Notes under the pieces: model-generated
What the model was told of the DNA's origin: nothing
Databases searched by the model: none
Seen by the model: only the letters and a program-made list of their open reading frames with translations
Part shown: in pieces, positions 21,819-33,728 of the stretch
Numbering within the stretch: position 1 is the first letter of the stretch
Layout: every line of letters begins with the position of its first letter
Assembly (NCBI GenBank): GCA_037447655.1
Contig: JBBHKE010001973.1
Span: forward strand, 1 to 64,000
DNA from: Zygnema cylindricum
Taxonomy: Eukaryota > Streptophyta > Zygnematophyceae > Zygnematales > Zygnemataceae
Length of the DNA: 64,000 bases
Direction of reading: 5' to 3'
Program-made: the position numbers and the translations under genes

Positions 21819-23108
21819 CTGTACAGTACAGTACAGTTCTGTGCTATACAGCTGCCCACACTCACGCTTAGATAGCCACATGGATAAATGTTAATGGCTC
21901 AGGCCGATGTGATACCATAGGCCCGTCACTAGAGTCGTCGCTCAAACGACTGTTCTTACGACCCTAAAAACCCTTTAAAAGCCCAGAAAAACCCTAAAAG
22001 CAACGCACGACCGACATCGTCACTTTCAAGATTGTGGATGACGTGTCGATAAGATCCATGACGCGCAAAATCCCGCGGCTGTGGCAAGCATTGACCTTTT
22101 CGCGCTGTTTTTTGCGGGGACTCGCCTTTTTATTCAAATCGTGCGATTTTTGACCCGAAACGTGTCTTAAGGACTGCAGCCCATTGGGCCAGTTTGCGGG
22201 TAAAAAAACGCTCGATTTGAAAAAAGTTTACACGTGAAATATAGCTGTAACAGCTCAATGATTGGGATAGCCGCGGGAAATCTGGTTGATCAGTTTTTTT
22301 TTTAGTGCGAGCACGATTTAGGGCAATGGAAAACAAATCAGAAAACACTAAACTTGTCCGTACATATGTTGATAGCTTTTTTCAGAAAATTGATTCGGCC
22401 ATTTTTTTAAATTCATACCAAAGAAAACAAAGAAGAAGTCGCGCAACGAAACGCTTAAAAAATAGAATTCTCGCGCTTTTATGTTACTGCCGTACTTCGG
22501 TTTCATTTTTTTGTTTCTAATGGCGAGTGATGAGTTGGCCACAACTATTATGACTCGCTTCACGGTACGGACCGTACGGACTAATCCATCGGGTCATCGC
22601 AAAATTCGAGTGACTTAACTCGCAACTTGCCCCAATGGGGGCCCAGCCCTAAGGAAAAATCCAAAATTCCATCGGCTTTTTTGTCGTATATGATAGCTTT
22701 AAGGGAAAGTGTATCAAGAAAACGCTTAAAGTTTTCGGCGGGCGGCTTAAAATTTAGCGTCCCGACAACGTAACACATGGAAATATGTTCCGATTGCGAT
22801 TTCCCCGAGGTTACGCTGATTGGCTTCCTTGTGTTCGTAAGTGCGGAAGCCCTCGGCCACAGTGAACGGCCGTCATCGACCGTTACTTTGAGAAGCGGCC
22901 AAAATCGAAGCTACAGGCTGGATTTCAAATCAAGTGGAATGGAGGATAGCTGTCAAAATTTTCAAATTTCTGTAGACCGTACATTTGTCGGATGTATGAC
23001 CAGACGGCCAAACGTTTTCAGCCAGATTCTCAGTCTTTATGTACGGACTCAAGCTAGACACACCCTAGAAAAAGTCAAAAAAATGAGGGCAATAGAGTCT
23101 ACTGTAAC
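21819..23108. other. No recognisable gene
   Basis: AT-rich DNA with short open frames on both strands and a few GTAC-rich words. I found no conserved motif, splice structure or repeat boundary. Confidence 0.5.
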
Positions 23109-23413
23109 CATAGTTTTAAAGTAGGTGAAAGTAGGCCCATACAATATGCCTATTGTACGAAAAACATACAATATGGCCTTAAGACCCATATTGTATTCCG
23201 ACCAATTCGGACCAATTAAAACATCCGGACCAAAAAATGGACCAATTAAAACATTCTGACCAAAACAAATAATTTACACCGTCAGATTCAGACGATCGGA
23301 CGGTCACTGATCAAAGTAGCGATCTAAGAAGATCACATGAAAAGCCCGTAACACAACATACGCTAAAGGCGCCGACCAAAGGCCTACTAAAAAACGCTTA
23401 CTTTTGAACTATG
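23109..23413. mobile_element. hAT-like MITE (M1)
   Basis: 305 bp, starting CATAGTTTTAAAGTAGG and ending TACTTTTGAACTATG. It is flanked by ACTGTAAC (23101-23108) and ATTGTAAC (23414-23421), an 8-bp duplication with one change. The interior has the family words AGGCCCATACAATATGCC and GATCTAAGAAGATCACATG. Confidence 0.9.
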
Positions 23414-23891
23414 ATTGTAACGGATAGCTCTTCGTTAGGCGAAAAGGTTAACGGACCTGCGCGCACTTTTCGTTCTCAAACAAAAAATACGACCAATAGA
23501 ACAGATTTCAGTTATTCTAACTTTTACTATGTAAGACAAGCTTAACGAACGGGGCTCTCCGTTACAAGTGGATATTTTCTCTTACCATTGTAGATTTGTA
23601 CCGTACATTTGGAGGACACGCACCGTTCTAATCGCCGTTAAAAAAAAATCGTATTCGTATCGGCGGCTCTCTAACAATCTTTGGTAGAGGTCGCAAAAGT
23701 TAAAAATTTAGATAACCGAAACCGACCGTTCTTTTTTCTTCAAAATCTGAGTACCCGACGCCCGACCGGGTTATGTCACGCTCCTAAAATGTTAACCGTT
23801 ACCCGAAATGCGTTTACGAAATTAAAAGTTAACCGAAACTCGATTTCTCACGACTACCCGTATCCGCCCGTACCTGAAAAAGTACAAAATT

Positions 23892-24083
23892 TACAACGCT
23901 CATTGTTATTAGCGATAAGCATTTATTAGTGTTAATGAAAAATTATGATTAATAACACTATATAATACAAGGAGACGTGGCATGTTGTAGTCCACGTCTT
24001 TAAATAACGTTGTTAACTTTTTTTTGTGATTTAACGTTGTAAATAGTAGCGAATTATTAACACTAATAACAATGAGCGGTATA
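23892..24083. mobile_element. TACA-ended MITE, M2 variant
   Basis: About 190 bp. The left end TACAACGCTCATTGTTATTAG and right end CTAATAACAATGAGCGGTATA are inverted repeats. The interior shares GGAGACGTGGCA and GTCCACGTC with M2. It lies inside hAT copy B. Confidence 0.65.
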
Positions 24084-24960
24084 GTGGTACATCTCCCTTT
24101 GCAAAAAAACAGTTTGTGTACCTCTTCTTTTTACTATTTTGTCTTTTTGCAATCTCTCTTGACGAATATTATTTTTGCTCGACAATCACCTCCCTCAAGA
24201 GATTTTTTCCTAATTTTGCGTGTAATCGCTACATTTTTTGGACGGTTCTTCTTTCGACTACGATACTATGTTATGAATTATGCAAAAAGGGTAAAGTTTT
24301 TACTATGTATGCTTAAAAAAAAAATCTTAGTTTTTCACATGGAAAATTAATTAGCAAAAAACACATAGTGATAGGCAAAAAAAAACACAAAACAAATTGT
24401 AATATCAAATATAGAAATAAACAAATCACATCAAAGAAATCCTCGTCCTATTTTCGACTTTATTATACAAATTCTCAACCTCAAACTTAAAAATTACACA
24501 AATTCTATAAATATAAAATTTGGTATAAATACCACACTTTTAAAAATAAGCATTCCAGTTTTAAAAAAAAAAACCACTAGAAATATTGTGAAATACAACA
24601 AAAATTTCAAATAAAACAAATAAATATAACTAATACTAAAAAAAGAACAATAATTAGAAAACAAACAAAAAACAAAAAACTATCCACTTAAAAGATCTCG
24701 GTTGGATCTAACACACAAAAGATCACTAACAATTGAAGCCGCTATTGAGCTCCTCTTCCTTGTTATCGTGTTCGTGGCATCCAAAAAAATGTATTCAGAC
24801 ATAGAGCTAGAAGTCGAAATAGCTAGAATAGATATAGCGACACCAGATAGAATAGGAAATCCTCCATCTTTCGCACGTACATTTGTTTTTTTTTTCCACC
24901 ATTCAAGTATGTTAAAGTTCAATCATTCGTCCCTGGTTAATTTTAAAACAAAATAAAGTT

Positions 24961-26068
24961 TCAATTTGTCATTAACGAGCGTTTTTTTGTCGGTGGTAAT
25001 AAGAACCTCGTTTTCTTCATCGCTCTCATCAAAAAATTATGGAAACAGTCAATACTTTGCAATGTTTTTTGTTTTTTTGTTATACATTGAAGACTACCGA
25101 AATCAACATCATCACCGGGGTCGTTTGCAAGTTCTCGAAGTTTGATCATCGCGCTTTCAATTTCGGTTTTCGATACCCCGATTATTTTAAGCCTTTGTTT
25201 TTGTCGAGGATTTAAGAGAGCCGCGACAATATGATACTCATGAAGGCCCCACTTCGGTAGTGCAAATTTCATAAAAAGTTCTTTCAATTTTTGCAAGTTT
25301 GGGGAATAGGCGGGGCATTCTTTTTCACCGTAGTTGTAAGATGTTTTTCTTATCTTACTGTGGTTTTTGGAGAGACGATAGTTCAAACAAAACCAAATGT
25401 AAAGTTGGTTCTATGTTTTTTCCAACTTTAGGTTCGCTTCTTGAAACCTTTCCAAAAATCGTATCCTATTGATGTACGGGAGTAGTTGGTCGATGTCAAC
25501 ATTTTAAACACCAACATCAAACAATCCTTGAAAAAATACTTAAAAACATGGGAAAAAAAAAACAATAAGAAAATATCATACAATTACTAATCATGATGAA
25601 CAAACAAGGTTTATACCAAAACGATTTTCTTTTATGGATCGACAAATAAAAAACAACATCATGACAAACCAAATAATAATAAAAAAATAAAAATAAGAGT
25701 ACAAATATAAATTATTGATAAGAAAATAGCGTTGAAGCTCAAAAATATAAATTGTTAACAAAACAAGTTTTAATGAAATATTCCTTAAAGCCATCCTAAA
25801 TGGAATTTTAAATAAATCATACTTGAACCGTCGACCATCGACCATCGACCATCGAAAATGGTCGAAGGTCCCAACAACGCATCAACGCCACCATTTTCGC
25901 AATTTTTTTTCGGTCACTCGTTTTCGCTTCTATTTCTGAAAGAAACTTACAAAGAAGTCCTCTTGAATTACCCGTGTTGGCCAAAGTTGAACACGTGTGA
26001 TTGTTAATTGTTAAAGTACCATTTGTTGACTTGTATTGATAAACTATTAAACATGTATTAGAAGCCAC
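24961..26068 (-). pseudogene. hAT transposase remnant (copy B)
   Basis: The N-terminal part (26068-25817) ends in the hAT signature WDLRPFSMVDG after a zinc-finger-like Cys region. The C-terminal part (25386-24961) has LPKWGLHEYHIVAALLNPR and continues to the acidic tail. The catalytic middle, present in copy A, has been lost; 25390-25816 is AT-rich with no matching frame. It cannot encode an enzyme. Confidence 0.75.
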
Positions 26069-26944
26069 AAAACCCCCCTTTTACCATGTATTTGTTTGAT
26101 GTTTTAGCTTTATAAACATGTTCAAATTTTTTCCAACAACTTGAAATGGCCTTGCTTTCTTTCACTATGTAATACTGAGCAATTTCACCATTTTTTGATT
26201 TTGAAGTTCGTTTTGGATTTTACTTTTAAGAGAAAGAGGATGTTTTTCTCCATTTTGGTGTATGACTAGGTTTTGTTTGAATTGTGGTCATGATTATCTA
26301 ACTTAAATAGCAATTCAATTTATCGATTTATTGTTTGAAACATGTGCGTAAGCTAATAATTACGATCTGTAGCGTGATATTGACATAAAAATTAGACATA
26401 TTTCTGGAAACACGGTATAAAGTGCATAATTAACAATTTACAATAGAGTACGATTTGCGGCCATTTATCTTCAAGTAAGATTTGGGAAATGAATAGTGTT
26501 AGTACCTTGTCAGATTTGCGACGCTAATCATGATGTCACGTACTTCCACGATGCCAAGAGTACAAAGTACAATAATGTTGGATAATAAGAACAGTACATT
26601 TTTTTTTTTTTTTTTTTTTTTCTTACCCAACCGTAAACAATTTTTTTTTTTTTTTTTTTTTTTGCTTACCCAACCCTAACCAATTTTTATTTTATTTTTC
26701 CTGTAAATCAATCGCCTAAATCTGCTTGGCCCCCCAAATTTGGCAACCGAATCCATTCCGGATCCGACGCGAGCGGTCGGTTAACGGTCGGTTACGGTTT
26801 CGGTTGACCGTTTGCGACCTTTGTCGAGGGCCCTTTCTACTAAGCTATTCAGACCTAGAAAATACTCCATAAATCTAGTGATTTCAACACTCCCCTAATT
26901 TTCTAGTGTACTTTTGCCTTCTCTTTCAATCCACATTTTTCCTT

Positions 26945-28440
26945 TCAATATTTTAACTTCGGAGAGGGCACAGATTTGGTCATCATGTCAGCCACCATTT
27001 CTTCATCAGATCTATACACAAGATTCACAATTTTAATTTCAACTTTTTCTCTCACAAAACTGAATCTTATGTCTATATGCTTAGCTTTGAAATGATGTTT
27101 TGGATTGGTTGCAATTGCAATGGCAGCCTGATTATCACAAAAGACTTCATGCACTCCCTTTTTCATATACCCCAATTCTTGCAATAATGACTTGACCCAC
27201 ATCTACTCTTTCACAGCAAAACAAGAGGCCATATACTCAACCTCTATAGTAGATTGAGCAATCACCTTTTGTTGCTTACTGCTCTAGTAGCAAGCACATT
27301 CCCCTACATACAACACATACCCAGAAGTGAATCTTCTCATAGGTGCATCCCCATTACTAGCATCACTCCAAGTAGCGATGGTAGTGTGTTCCCCTCCCAA
27401 ATGCAACCATAACTCGCTGGTTCCCACATGATATCTCATGCCTCTCTTGGTTGCCTCCCAATGTCTCTTCCTAGGATTATTTAGACTCCTACTGAGTACT
27501 CCAACTGCTGCCGCTATGTCCGGCTTGATATAGTTCATAAAGTATATTAGACTTCCTACAACCTGCCTGTAGGGGATAGACTTCATAAACTCTCTCTCTT
27601 CTAGACTAATTTGATCATCGAAGATTATCACTCCTCCTTCTACACTTCCAACACTTACTTTCTTCAAGTCCATGGGAGTGGTACAACTGTTCGCTTTTTC
27701 CATCTATAATTTCTCAAGCATATTACCTATTGCTTCTTTCTGAGTAAGTCTAATGATCTTTTTCCCCTATCTCTCTCCATTTGAATTCCCAAAATATATC
27801 TTGCCTACCTTAAATCCTTCATGTCAAATCCGCTTCTAAGATCTTTCTTTAACTTATTGATCTTTTCCAAAGACTTAGTTAACACCAACAGATCATCCAC
27901 ATAAATTGCAATAAAATCACACCATTCTCATCTTCAAACATATAGATAGAATGGTCACATCTGATCCGGATATATCCTAGACCGGTGAGAAACTCATCTC
28001 GTTTCTTATCCCACTTTCGAGGAGCTTCTTTCATTCTATATAAGGATTTTATGAGCCTGCGACTTTGCTCTCTTCTCATTCCTCCACGAACCCTTTTGGT
28101 TGCAGCATGAAAATTTCTTCATCTAACTCACCATTGAGAAAGGCGGTCTTAATATCCATCTGGTGTATTTCCATGTCTTTCGCTGCCGCTAGACTAAGGA
28201 GATTGCTTACTTATGGGAACCAAACAACTGGAGCAAAAGTCTCGTCATAGTCAATCCCCTCTTTTTGGGTGAACCCCTTTGCTACCAATCGAGCCATATA
28301 TCTTTCAATGGTATTTTCTGGGTTCAATTTTAGTTTAAACACCCATTTACAGCAAATCCGTTTTCTATCCGAAAGACAGTACGCTAATTCCTAAGTATTT
28401 GCTTCAATGATGGAGACAATCTCATCATTTATGGCTCTAA
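26945..28440 (-). pseudogene. RT4 reverse transcriptase and RNase H (broken)
   Basis: RT motifs run from about 28440 leftwards, with SLYRMKEAPRKW (28079-27879). The YVDD region is displaced into another frame near 27900. RNase H (27703-26945) has VVGSLIYFMNYIKPDIAAAV, a WSDAS block, FCDNQAAIAI and MVADMMTKSVPSP. Several stops and frame changes show it is dead. Confidence 0.85.
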
Positions 28441-28798
28441 TCCATTAGTCTTTCTCCGGGCTGTTCACTACCTCCGAGTAAGACTGATGCTCATCTGGGT
28501 GAGATAGCTTAGTTACATTATGAGCATCATGTTTTTCCTGTATCCTTTTGCTGCTCCTTCTCCGTCCCTCAAACTTCGACGCTCGAATGGAGAGAAGTCT
28601 TAGATTCCTCCTTAGTGCCTCATTGGCTCCCCTATCTATAGAAGCCGGTTCTGGTTCCTCCTCTTCTGTTTCCTCGAAGTCCATATGAATATGTGAGGTT
28701 TCCGGTAGATCTCTTGTATCTTAGATCTGCCTTGAATCTTCAATCAGTGTTTCATTCATGTCCCTTTTGGAAACGACCTAGTTCTCCACACTTTCGGA

Positions 28799-29529
28799 CT
28801 AAAATCTGATTCTTATATTCTTTCTATATTTGAAGTGATCAAATGACTTCCCTTCATCCATGACAACTAAGTGTTTGACCAGAATGATATCTTTCTTTCC
28901 TAAGTCATAGACTCTATATCCCTTAACATCCTCATCATATCCCACAAAGTATCCAAGTTTTCCATTAGCATCTAGTTTCCAGTTTTTCCTATCCGTGTCA
29001 ACACTATAAACTTGGCTACCAAATACTTTAAAGTGTGAGATATCTGGTTTCCTTCCAACCCATCTCTCGTAAGGTGTCACTCCCGTTACAGCTGAGGTAA
29101 GGACTCTATTCTTAATGTAGTTGGCACAGTTCATTGCTTCTGCCCAAAATCTCTTTCCTATTTTCTTGTCTGCCAACATACTGCGCACACTATCTCTTAG
29201 TGTTCGATTCAACCTCTCAGCTACCCCATTTTGTTCCAGGTTATATGGTACAGTTTTTCTGGTGCTGCACTCCCTCATCTCTCAGATATTCCTCAAACTC
29301 GTTAGAGGTATATTCCCCCCCATTATCACTCCTTATCCTCTTTAATGGGGGTTCTATGCAACTTCTCACTCCAGGCTTTATATTCTTTGAAGTAAGTTGG
29401 TGTTTCAGACTTTGTTTTTAGGAAGTAGACTCTAGAGTATCTAGACCAGTCATTGGTTATTGTTATCATAAACCTCTTCCTTCCGACCGAAGGTACTTTT
29501 GCAAGTCCCAATATATCTGTGTGGACCAA
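28799..29529 (-). pseudogene. RT4 integrase (broken)
   Basis: The 29529-29326 part has VHTDILG with the first catalytic Asp and DWSRYSRVYFLKTKSE. The 29278-28799 part has VPYNLEQNGVAERLNRTLRD with the catalytic Glu and the downstream SHFKVFGSQVYSVDTDRKNW region. A frameshift lies between them. The stretch 28445-28684 continues the acidic linker before RT. Confidence 0.85.
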
Positions 29530-29683
29530 ATCTAGTACTTTCTCACCCCTAAATGTGGTAGTTTTGGGAAAGGGAAGTCTGTGAGCCTTACCTTAAGCAC
29601 AACCACTACAATCACCCCCCATTTCATTATACCCAAATTGAATACCTTCTACTACACCAAGCTTCTTCATTTCCCTCAACCTA

Positions 29684-30208
29684 TCAAATAACATGCTCCA
29701 ACCGCTTATGCCAAATCATCAACTTTGGAACACCAACATAGTAAGCATTCTTCTTTACATTAGTCAGGTTAAGCCTAAACATTCCTTGGCAACCCTTATC
29801 TGCCATGAAGTAAACTTCATCCCCATACCTAGCTGTAAAGACTCCCTTTCTAGTGAAGGTATCAAACTCTTTGTCATCTAACACAAACGTAGAGACAAGA
29901 TTTTTTCTCAGCTGAGAAATATAGAGTACATCTGAGAAGGTGAGTATAGAAGTCTTACCCTCCACTAAGACTTTCAGATCTACCGACCCTACTAGATGTG
30001 TAGTAACCACTCTCCCATCCCCATACTCTATCTTTACAGTAGGGATCTTTATTAGCTTGGTAAAGAGGTGATTATCACGACACATATGCATGGATGCACC
30101 TGAGTCGATAATCCATCCTTCTTGTGGAGCTTCCCGAATTGCTCTGAGAGCACACTTCTGTCTCCAAGGGATCTCCGTCTCCAAGGGATCTCCTTCTCCT
30201 CCAGCCAC
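29684..30208 (-). pseudogene. RT4 protease
   Basis: 174 open codons. The retropepsin site is IDSGASMHMC (about residues 34-43). It continues with FSDVLYISQLRKNLVST, a typical copia block, and ends at the pre-integrase LMIWHKRLEH. It would cleave the Gag-Pol polyprotein. The 5' end is separated from gag by the inserted LTR at 30229-30648. Confidence 0.85.
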
Positions 30209-30228
30209 TCGTCTAGAAGAAGCACCTA

Positions 30229-30648
30229 TGGAAATTAAAGGCTATTTTAATATTTTATAGGTTTTGTAAAATGCAGAAAAAGAAGCAGAGGCAGTCTGCC
30301 TCTAACTCCTCTCTCAAGCTCCCACACTTGTCGCAGTCATTAAAAGTTGGAGAGGGAGATAGAGCCATGGCCGCCTATGCTATCCAGACGGGGACAGACA
30401 TTAGATTGGTAGATTTACCAAAATAGTAAATGAAGGACCCCAGATTTGAACTTGGTACTTGCCGTCCGTCAGAGCCGGCGGTAGCCGCTCGCCTTAGCCA
30501 ATTAGTCCTTCACAAAGGTGAAGGTGGTCAGAGTTTTTATGTGTCAGGGTGGCAATTATACCTGCTGAAACACAAAGGGGTTAGTGTTATCTTAGAGGCT
30601 TAGTGTGAGCTTCCTACTCTGAGGACCTATGGAGGTATCAGAGTTACA
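30229..30648 (+). repeat. Shortened LTR of the RT4/RT5 family inside RT4
   Basis: Plus-oriented, about 420 bp. It starts TGGAAATTAAAGG and ends CAGAGTTACA, keeping roughly the first 300 and last 130 bp of the ~1-kb LTR. It breaks the gag-protease junction of RT4. The flanks ACCTA and ACTCC do not match. It contains the clearest copy of the antisense tRNA-like module. Confidence 0.8.
30431..30512 (-). other. tRNA-like module in LTR (best copy)
   Basis: On the minus strand the 82-nt segment starts TGAAGGAC and ends GTCCTTCA, an uninterrupted 8-bp acceptor-like stem. It has an A-box-like word TGGCTAAGGCG (compare serine/leucine tRNAs) and a B-box-like AAGTTCAAATCT. The D and anticodon arms are not convincing, so it is a tRNA-derived relic, not a functional tRNA. 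It is antisense to the LTR. Equivalent segments lie at the same LTR offset in 32190-32272, 44660-44745, 33440-33520 and, more weakly, 50157-50215. Confidence 0.6.
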
Positions 30649-30658
30649 ACTCCCCATC

Positions 30659-31619
30659 CTCCTCCTCAGAAGAATCGTCCTCAATCTCTCTTTTCACTTT
30701 TCTAACCACAAGTGCCTTCTTCTTCCCTTTAGAAGAACCCCCTACACGGTTCTCTTGGATTCCCAGCTCTGACAGCTTAACACAATCCGATATGAAGTGT
30801 CCGGACATTTTGCAAAAATGACAAAGACCCTTTGGGGGCCTCGGTCCTCCAGACTGATCTCTCTCTCCTTTGTACGGTTTCTTCGGATCCTTCCCCCACC
30901 GGTTTGCTCTTGCAGCTAAAGCTTGGATGCTCTTTCCCCCTCTCCTAATCTCAATTGTATTTTCCTGCACAAGTATCATCGAGACCACTGTGTTGTACTT
31001 CTATGAGTTGTCAGTCATTTCCTTTACTAAGTACACTATGTTTTCATACTCGTCGGGTAACTTCATGATGAGAGTGTTAACTTTCATCTTCATTGTACCT
31101 GTCCACCCGACACTCTCTATCTCTATATACAAACAAGAGATCATTTCAGTAGTCTAACATCTTTCCCTCTTTGTAAGTATAATTTCCTAACTTTTTTTCA
31201 ACCAACTAGAGCTCCTGAATAGTACGAACTCTATAGTTTTCCACCAAACTCACCAACAACTCCTTGGCCTTTTGAATGTGAATGTGGGGGGTTGCCAAAG
31301 CCTGAGTGAGGTGTCTTACACTGAAGTTATTGGCAGCCATGTTGATGTCTTCCCATGTTTGGGTATCATTCTCCACGGTCTTCACAGCCGCCGCTCCGGG
31401 TGCTGTGGTAGTAGGGGCAATAGGAATAAGAGGCGTCTCCTTCTCTTTCCCCTTTTCGGACACATAGCTATCCCCATCATCTGCCTTTTGTGCTGTAGCA
31501 GATGCACCTACTGAAAACCTTATTCCACCAAACCTTGGTAGAGTTCCTTGAGGTGGATATTTCACTTGTCCACTAACGACACCCCAGTATCTTGTTTTGC
31601 ACAAAGCCCCTATCTCCAT
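30659..31619 (-). pseudogene. RT4 gag
   Basis: The 31619-31206 part holds the capsid N-terminus, with MEIGALCKTRYWGVVSGQV and a repeat-tolerant linker followed by RHLTQALATPHIHIQKAKELL. The 30988-30659 part has the zinc knuckle CHFCKMSGHFISDC and an acidic tail. The middle is broken by stops. Confidence 0.82.
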
Positions 31620-31683
31620 GGCTTCTCAATAGATGAACCCAAATCCTTTGAAGATGGGCACCTTAGAGGGTGGGCCCATAACC

Positions 31684-33728
31684 TGCAATTTTGTGTCCTC
31701 CATTGGACTACAGAATTCAGGAAGCCCTAGGAAGTTTTTGACTAACCTAATTTTAGCCACAACCACTGGTGCCCAAGCAGACAAATTGACAATCTGAATG
31801 CACCGCTGTTCAGTTTGGACTCCCCTGAGTCCGTAGCAAAGAGAATCAATGAAAACGGCCAGTAAACAGATAAGTTAAGAGTCGGCAAAGATGCCAATCT
31901 TATACAAACTCTCTAAGAGAGAGGTGGCTACCTACCAGATTTTTCTAAGTCCTAAACCCCTCTCACAACCCCTATCTATGTTGAAATTTATAGAGTTCTA
32001 GAGTATTTTCTAGGTTTAAATATGTTTTTCTAAAAGAAAAAGAAAAAGGACGGGCAGCCTGCCTCCACCTCCGCTCTCTAGCTCCCATACTTGTTGTAGT
32101 CACTGAAGGTAAGAGAGAGAGGTTGATCCATGGCTGCCTTAGTTCAACAGACAACTATTTTTAGTAGGTTACTAAAAATATACTTGACGGACCAGAGATT
32201 TGATCCCGGTACCTGCGGTTCGTCAAGTTAACCGGTAGCGGTCAGCTTTATCCTAATAGACTAGGACCAATGCTAAGTGCTATGGTATGTGATAGATATA
32301 TATTTAGTTTGCGTGAATAAAATTCATTTAACTAGAACTTTATACGGCGTACATAGATTCAGTTTTATAAAGTACGTCGTACGACGCTAATTCGAAACGG
32401 ATACCACGCATTTTATTTCGACATCGGAACAAATGTCGCGCAAGTATTTATTACGGCTAAGATTGCGTTTCGCATAAAATCCAACGGCGCACATCATCGC
32501 CGAAATCCCGGAGTGGTCACTTTGGCGTTTTGTGACGTGGCATGACCTGGAGCCACGTGGAGAGATGACATTCGGTCATAGGAATTCCGAGGAACGTACG
32601 GACGAGTGAAAAGCGGACACGCGTCCACTTAATAGCCTTGTCGTACATAGGCCGTACAAAAGGTACATCGGCAGTAGTACTTTTGTGTACGATACAGTAA
32701 TCTGATTGGTCCGTACTTCAGTAGATAGGAGTTATTAGAGAGAATCAGGACTTAGAAAATTTTGGTAGGTAGTCACCTCTCCCTTTGAGAGTTTGTACAA
32801 ATTGGCATTTTTACTGCCTCATAACTTATCGGCTGGTTGGCCGTTTTTAGTGATTCTTTTTGCTACGGACTTTGGGGAGTCCAAGCTGCATAGGGGTGCA
32901 GTCAAATTGTCAGTTTGCCTTCTTGGGCAGCAATGGTCGTGGCTTAAAGTGGGTTAGTTAAAAACTATCTAGAGGCTTCCTGTATTCTGTAGTCCAATGG
33001 AGGACACAGAATTGCAATCTACTAACGTACGGACCAATCACACGACTGTAAAGTACAGAGAAGTACTACGACCGATGTACTTTTTGTACTACATGTGTAC
33101 GGCAAGGCTATTGAGTGGACGCTTGTCTCTATATGATTCGTCTTTATGATCCCCGGAATTTATCGCGTCCTAATGTTTTCAAGCCACGTGGCGCCAAGTC
33201 ATGCCACGCCTTAAAACCGCCAAAATGTTCATTCCGGGATCTCGACGTTGGTATGGGCGGTCAGATCCACATCAGTGATTCATGTCAACTGTTGAAACAA
33301 TTGTCTAATACATTTGTTTCGTGCGTGATATGTTCGCATTATATTTTACATGATTTATATGTTCGCTTTATGTAATTCCGTTAATCAGACTAGTTCGTTA
33401 AGACAATGTTTAAATAAATATCAAACCCAATGTCATGTAACAAACTTCTACAACAGACCGGTTAGAGGTGACGCCTACCCCACGCTTTGCCGATCGAAGG
33501 TCCGAATCTTCTTGGATTTAACCTTTTGTTAAGAGTGACTTATGTCACTCTTCAGTTTTGGCTATGGAGCTGAGGCAGTCATGGCTCCACCACCCTCTCT
33601 CTCTTTCAATGACTTCAACAAGTATGGGGGAAAGAGGGAAGAGGTGGAGGCAAAGTGCATGCGCCTTTTCTTTTTCTACTTAGCTATATAAACCTAGAAA
33701 ATACTCCATAAATCTACTGATTTCAACA
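31684..33728 (-). repeat. RT4 5' LTR, split by a solo LTR
   Basis: Read on the minus strand it starts TGTTGAAATCAG at 33728 and ends TTGCA at 31684, next to GGTTATGGGCCC. Removing the inserted solo LTR (31979-33016 plus one TATA-like 5-bp duplication) leaves about 1,002 bp, the usual LTR length of this family. The two halves join cleanly at ATCTA. The piece 33440-33520 carries the antisense tRNA-like segment. Confidence 0.85.
31979..33016 (+). repeat. Solo LTR of the RT5 type
   Basis: 1,038 bp, TG...CA (TGTTGAAATTTATAGAG to GAATTGCA), flanked by a perfect 5-bp duplication ATCTA (31974-31978 and 33017-33021). It aligns with the RT5 LTRs over its length. It fixes the exact LTR ends for the family. 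A tRNA-like segment lies at 32190-32272 on the minus strand. Confidence 0.92.

Larger units (their letters stand above)
23685..26823 (-). mobile_element. hAT transposon copy B
   Basis: About 3.1 kb, starting TAGAGGTCGCAAAAGT and ending TTTGCGACCTTTG, with subterminal CCGAAACCGACCG and GGTCGGTTAACGGTCGG words as in copies A and the 2363 derivative. Transposase remnants lie on the minus strand (24961-26068). Nested near the left end is a small MITE (23892-24083). The stretch 24090-24700 is AT-rich with no gene. No 8-bp target duplication is visible. The right flank is the stub of an RT4 LTR, so the junction may be secondary. Confidence 0.75.
26829..33728 (-). mobile_element. Ty1/copia LTR retrotransposon RT4
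   Basis: Minus-strand copia element. Right to left: 5' LTR (33728-31684, interrupted by a solo LTR), gag, protease, integrase, reverse transcriptase, RNase H, purine tract (complement of CTCCCCTAATTTTC at 26890) and a 60-bp stub of the 3' LTR (26829-26889). A second, shortened LTR sits between gag and protease (30229-30648). Frameshifts are frequent. Gag and pol closely resemble RT5 (44456-50885) and RT6 (62373 on), so the three form one family. Confidence 0.88.

Noticed and set aside
30431-30512. A functional tRNA gene
   Set aside because: The acceptor stem is good, but the D, anticodon and T arms are not convincing and equivalents occur in every LTR copy, so it is a derived repeat.
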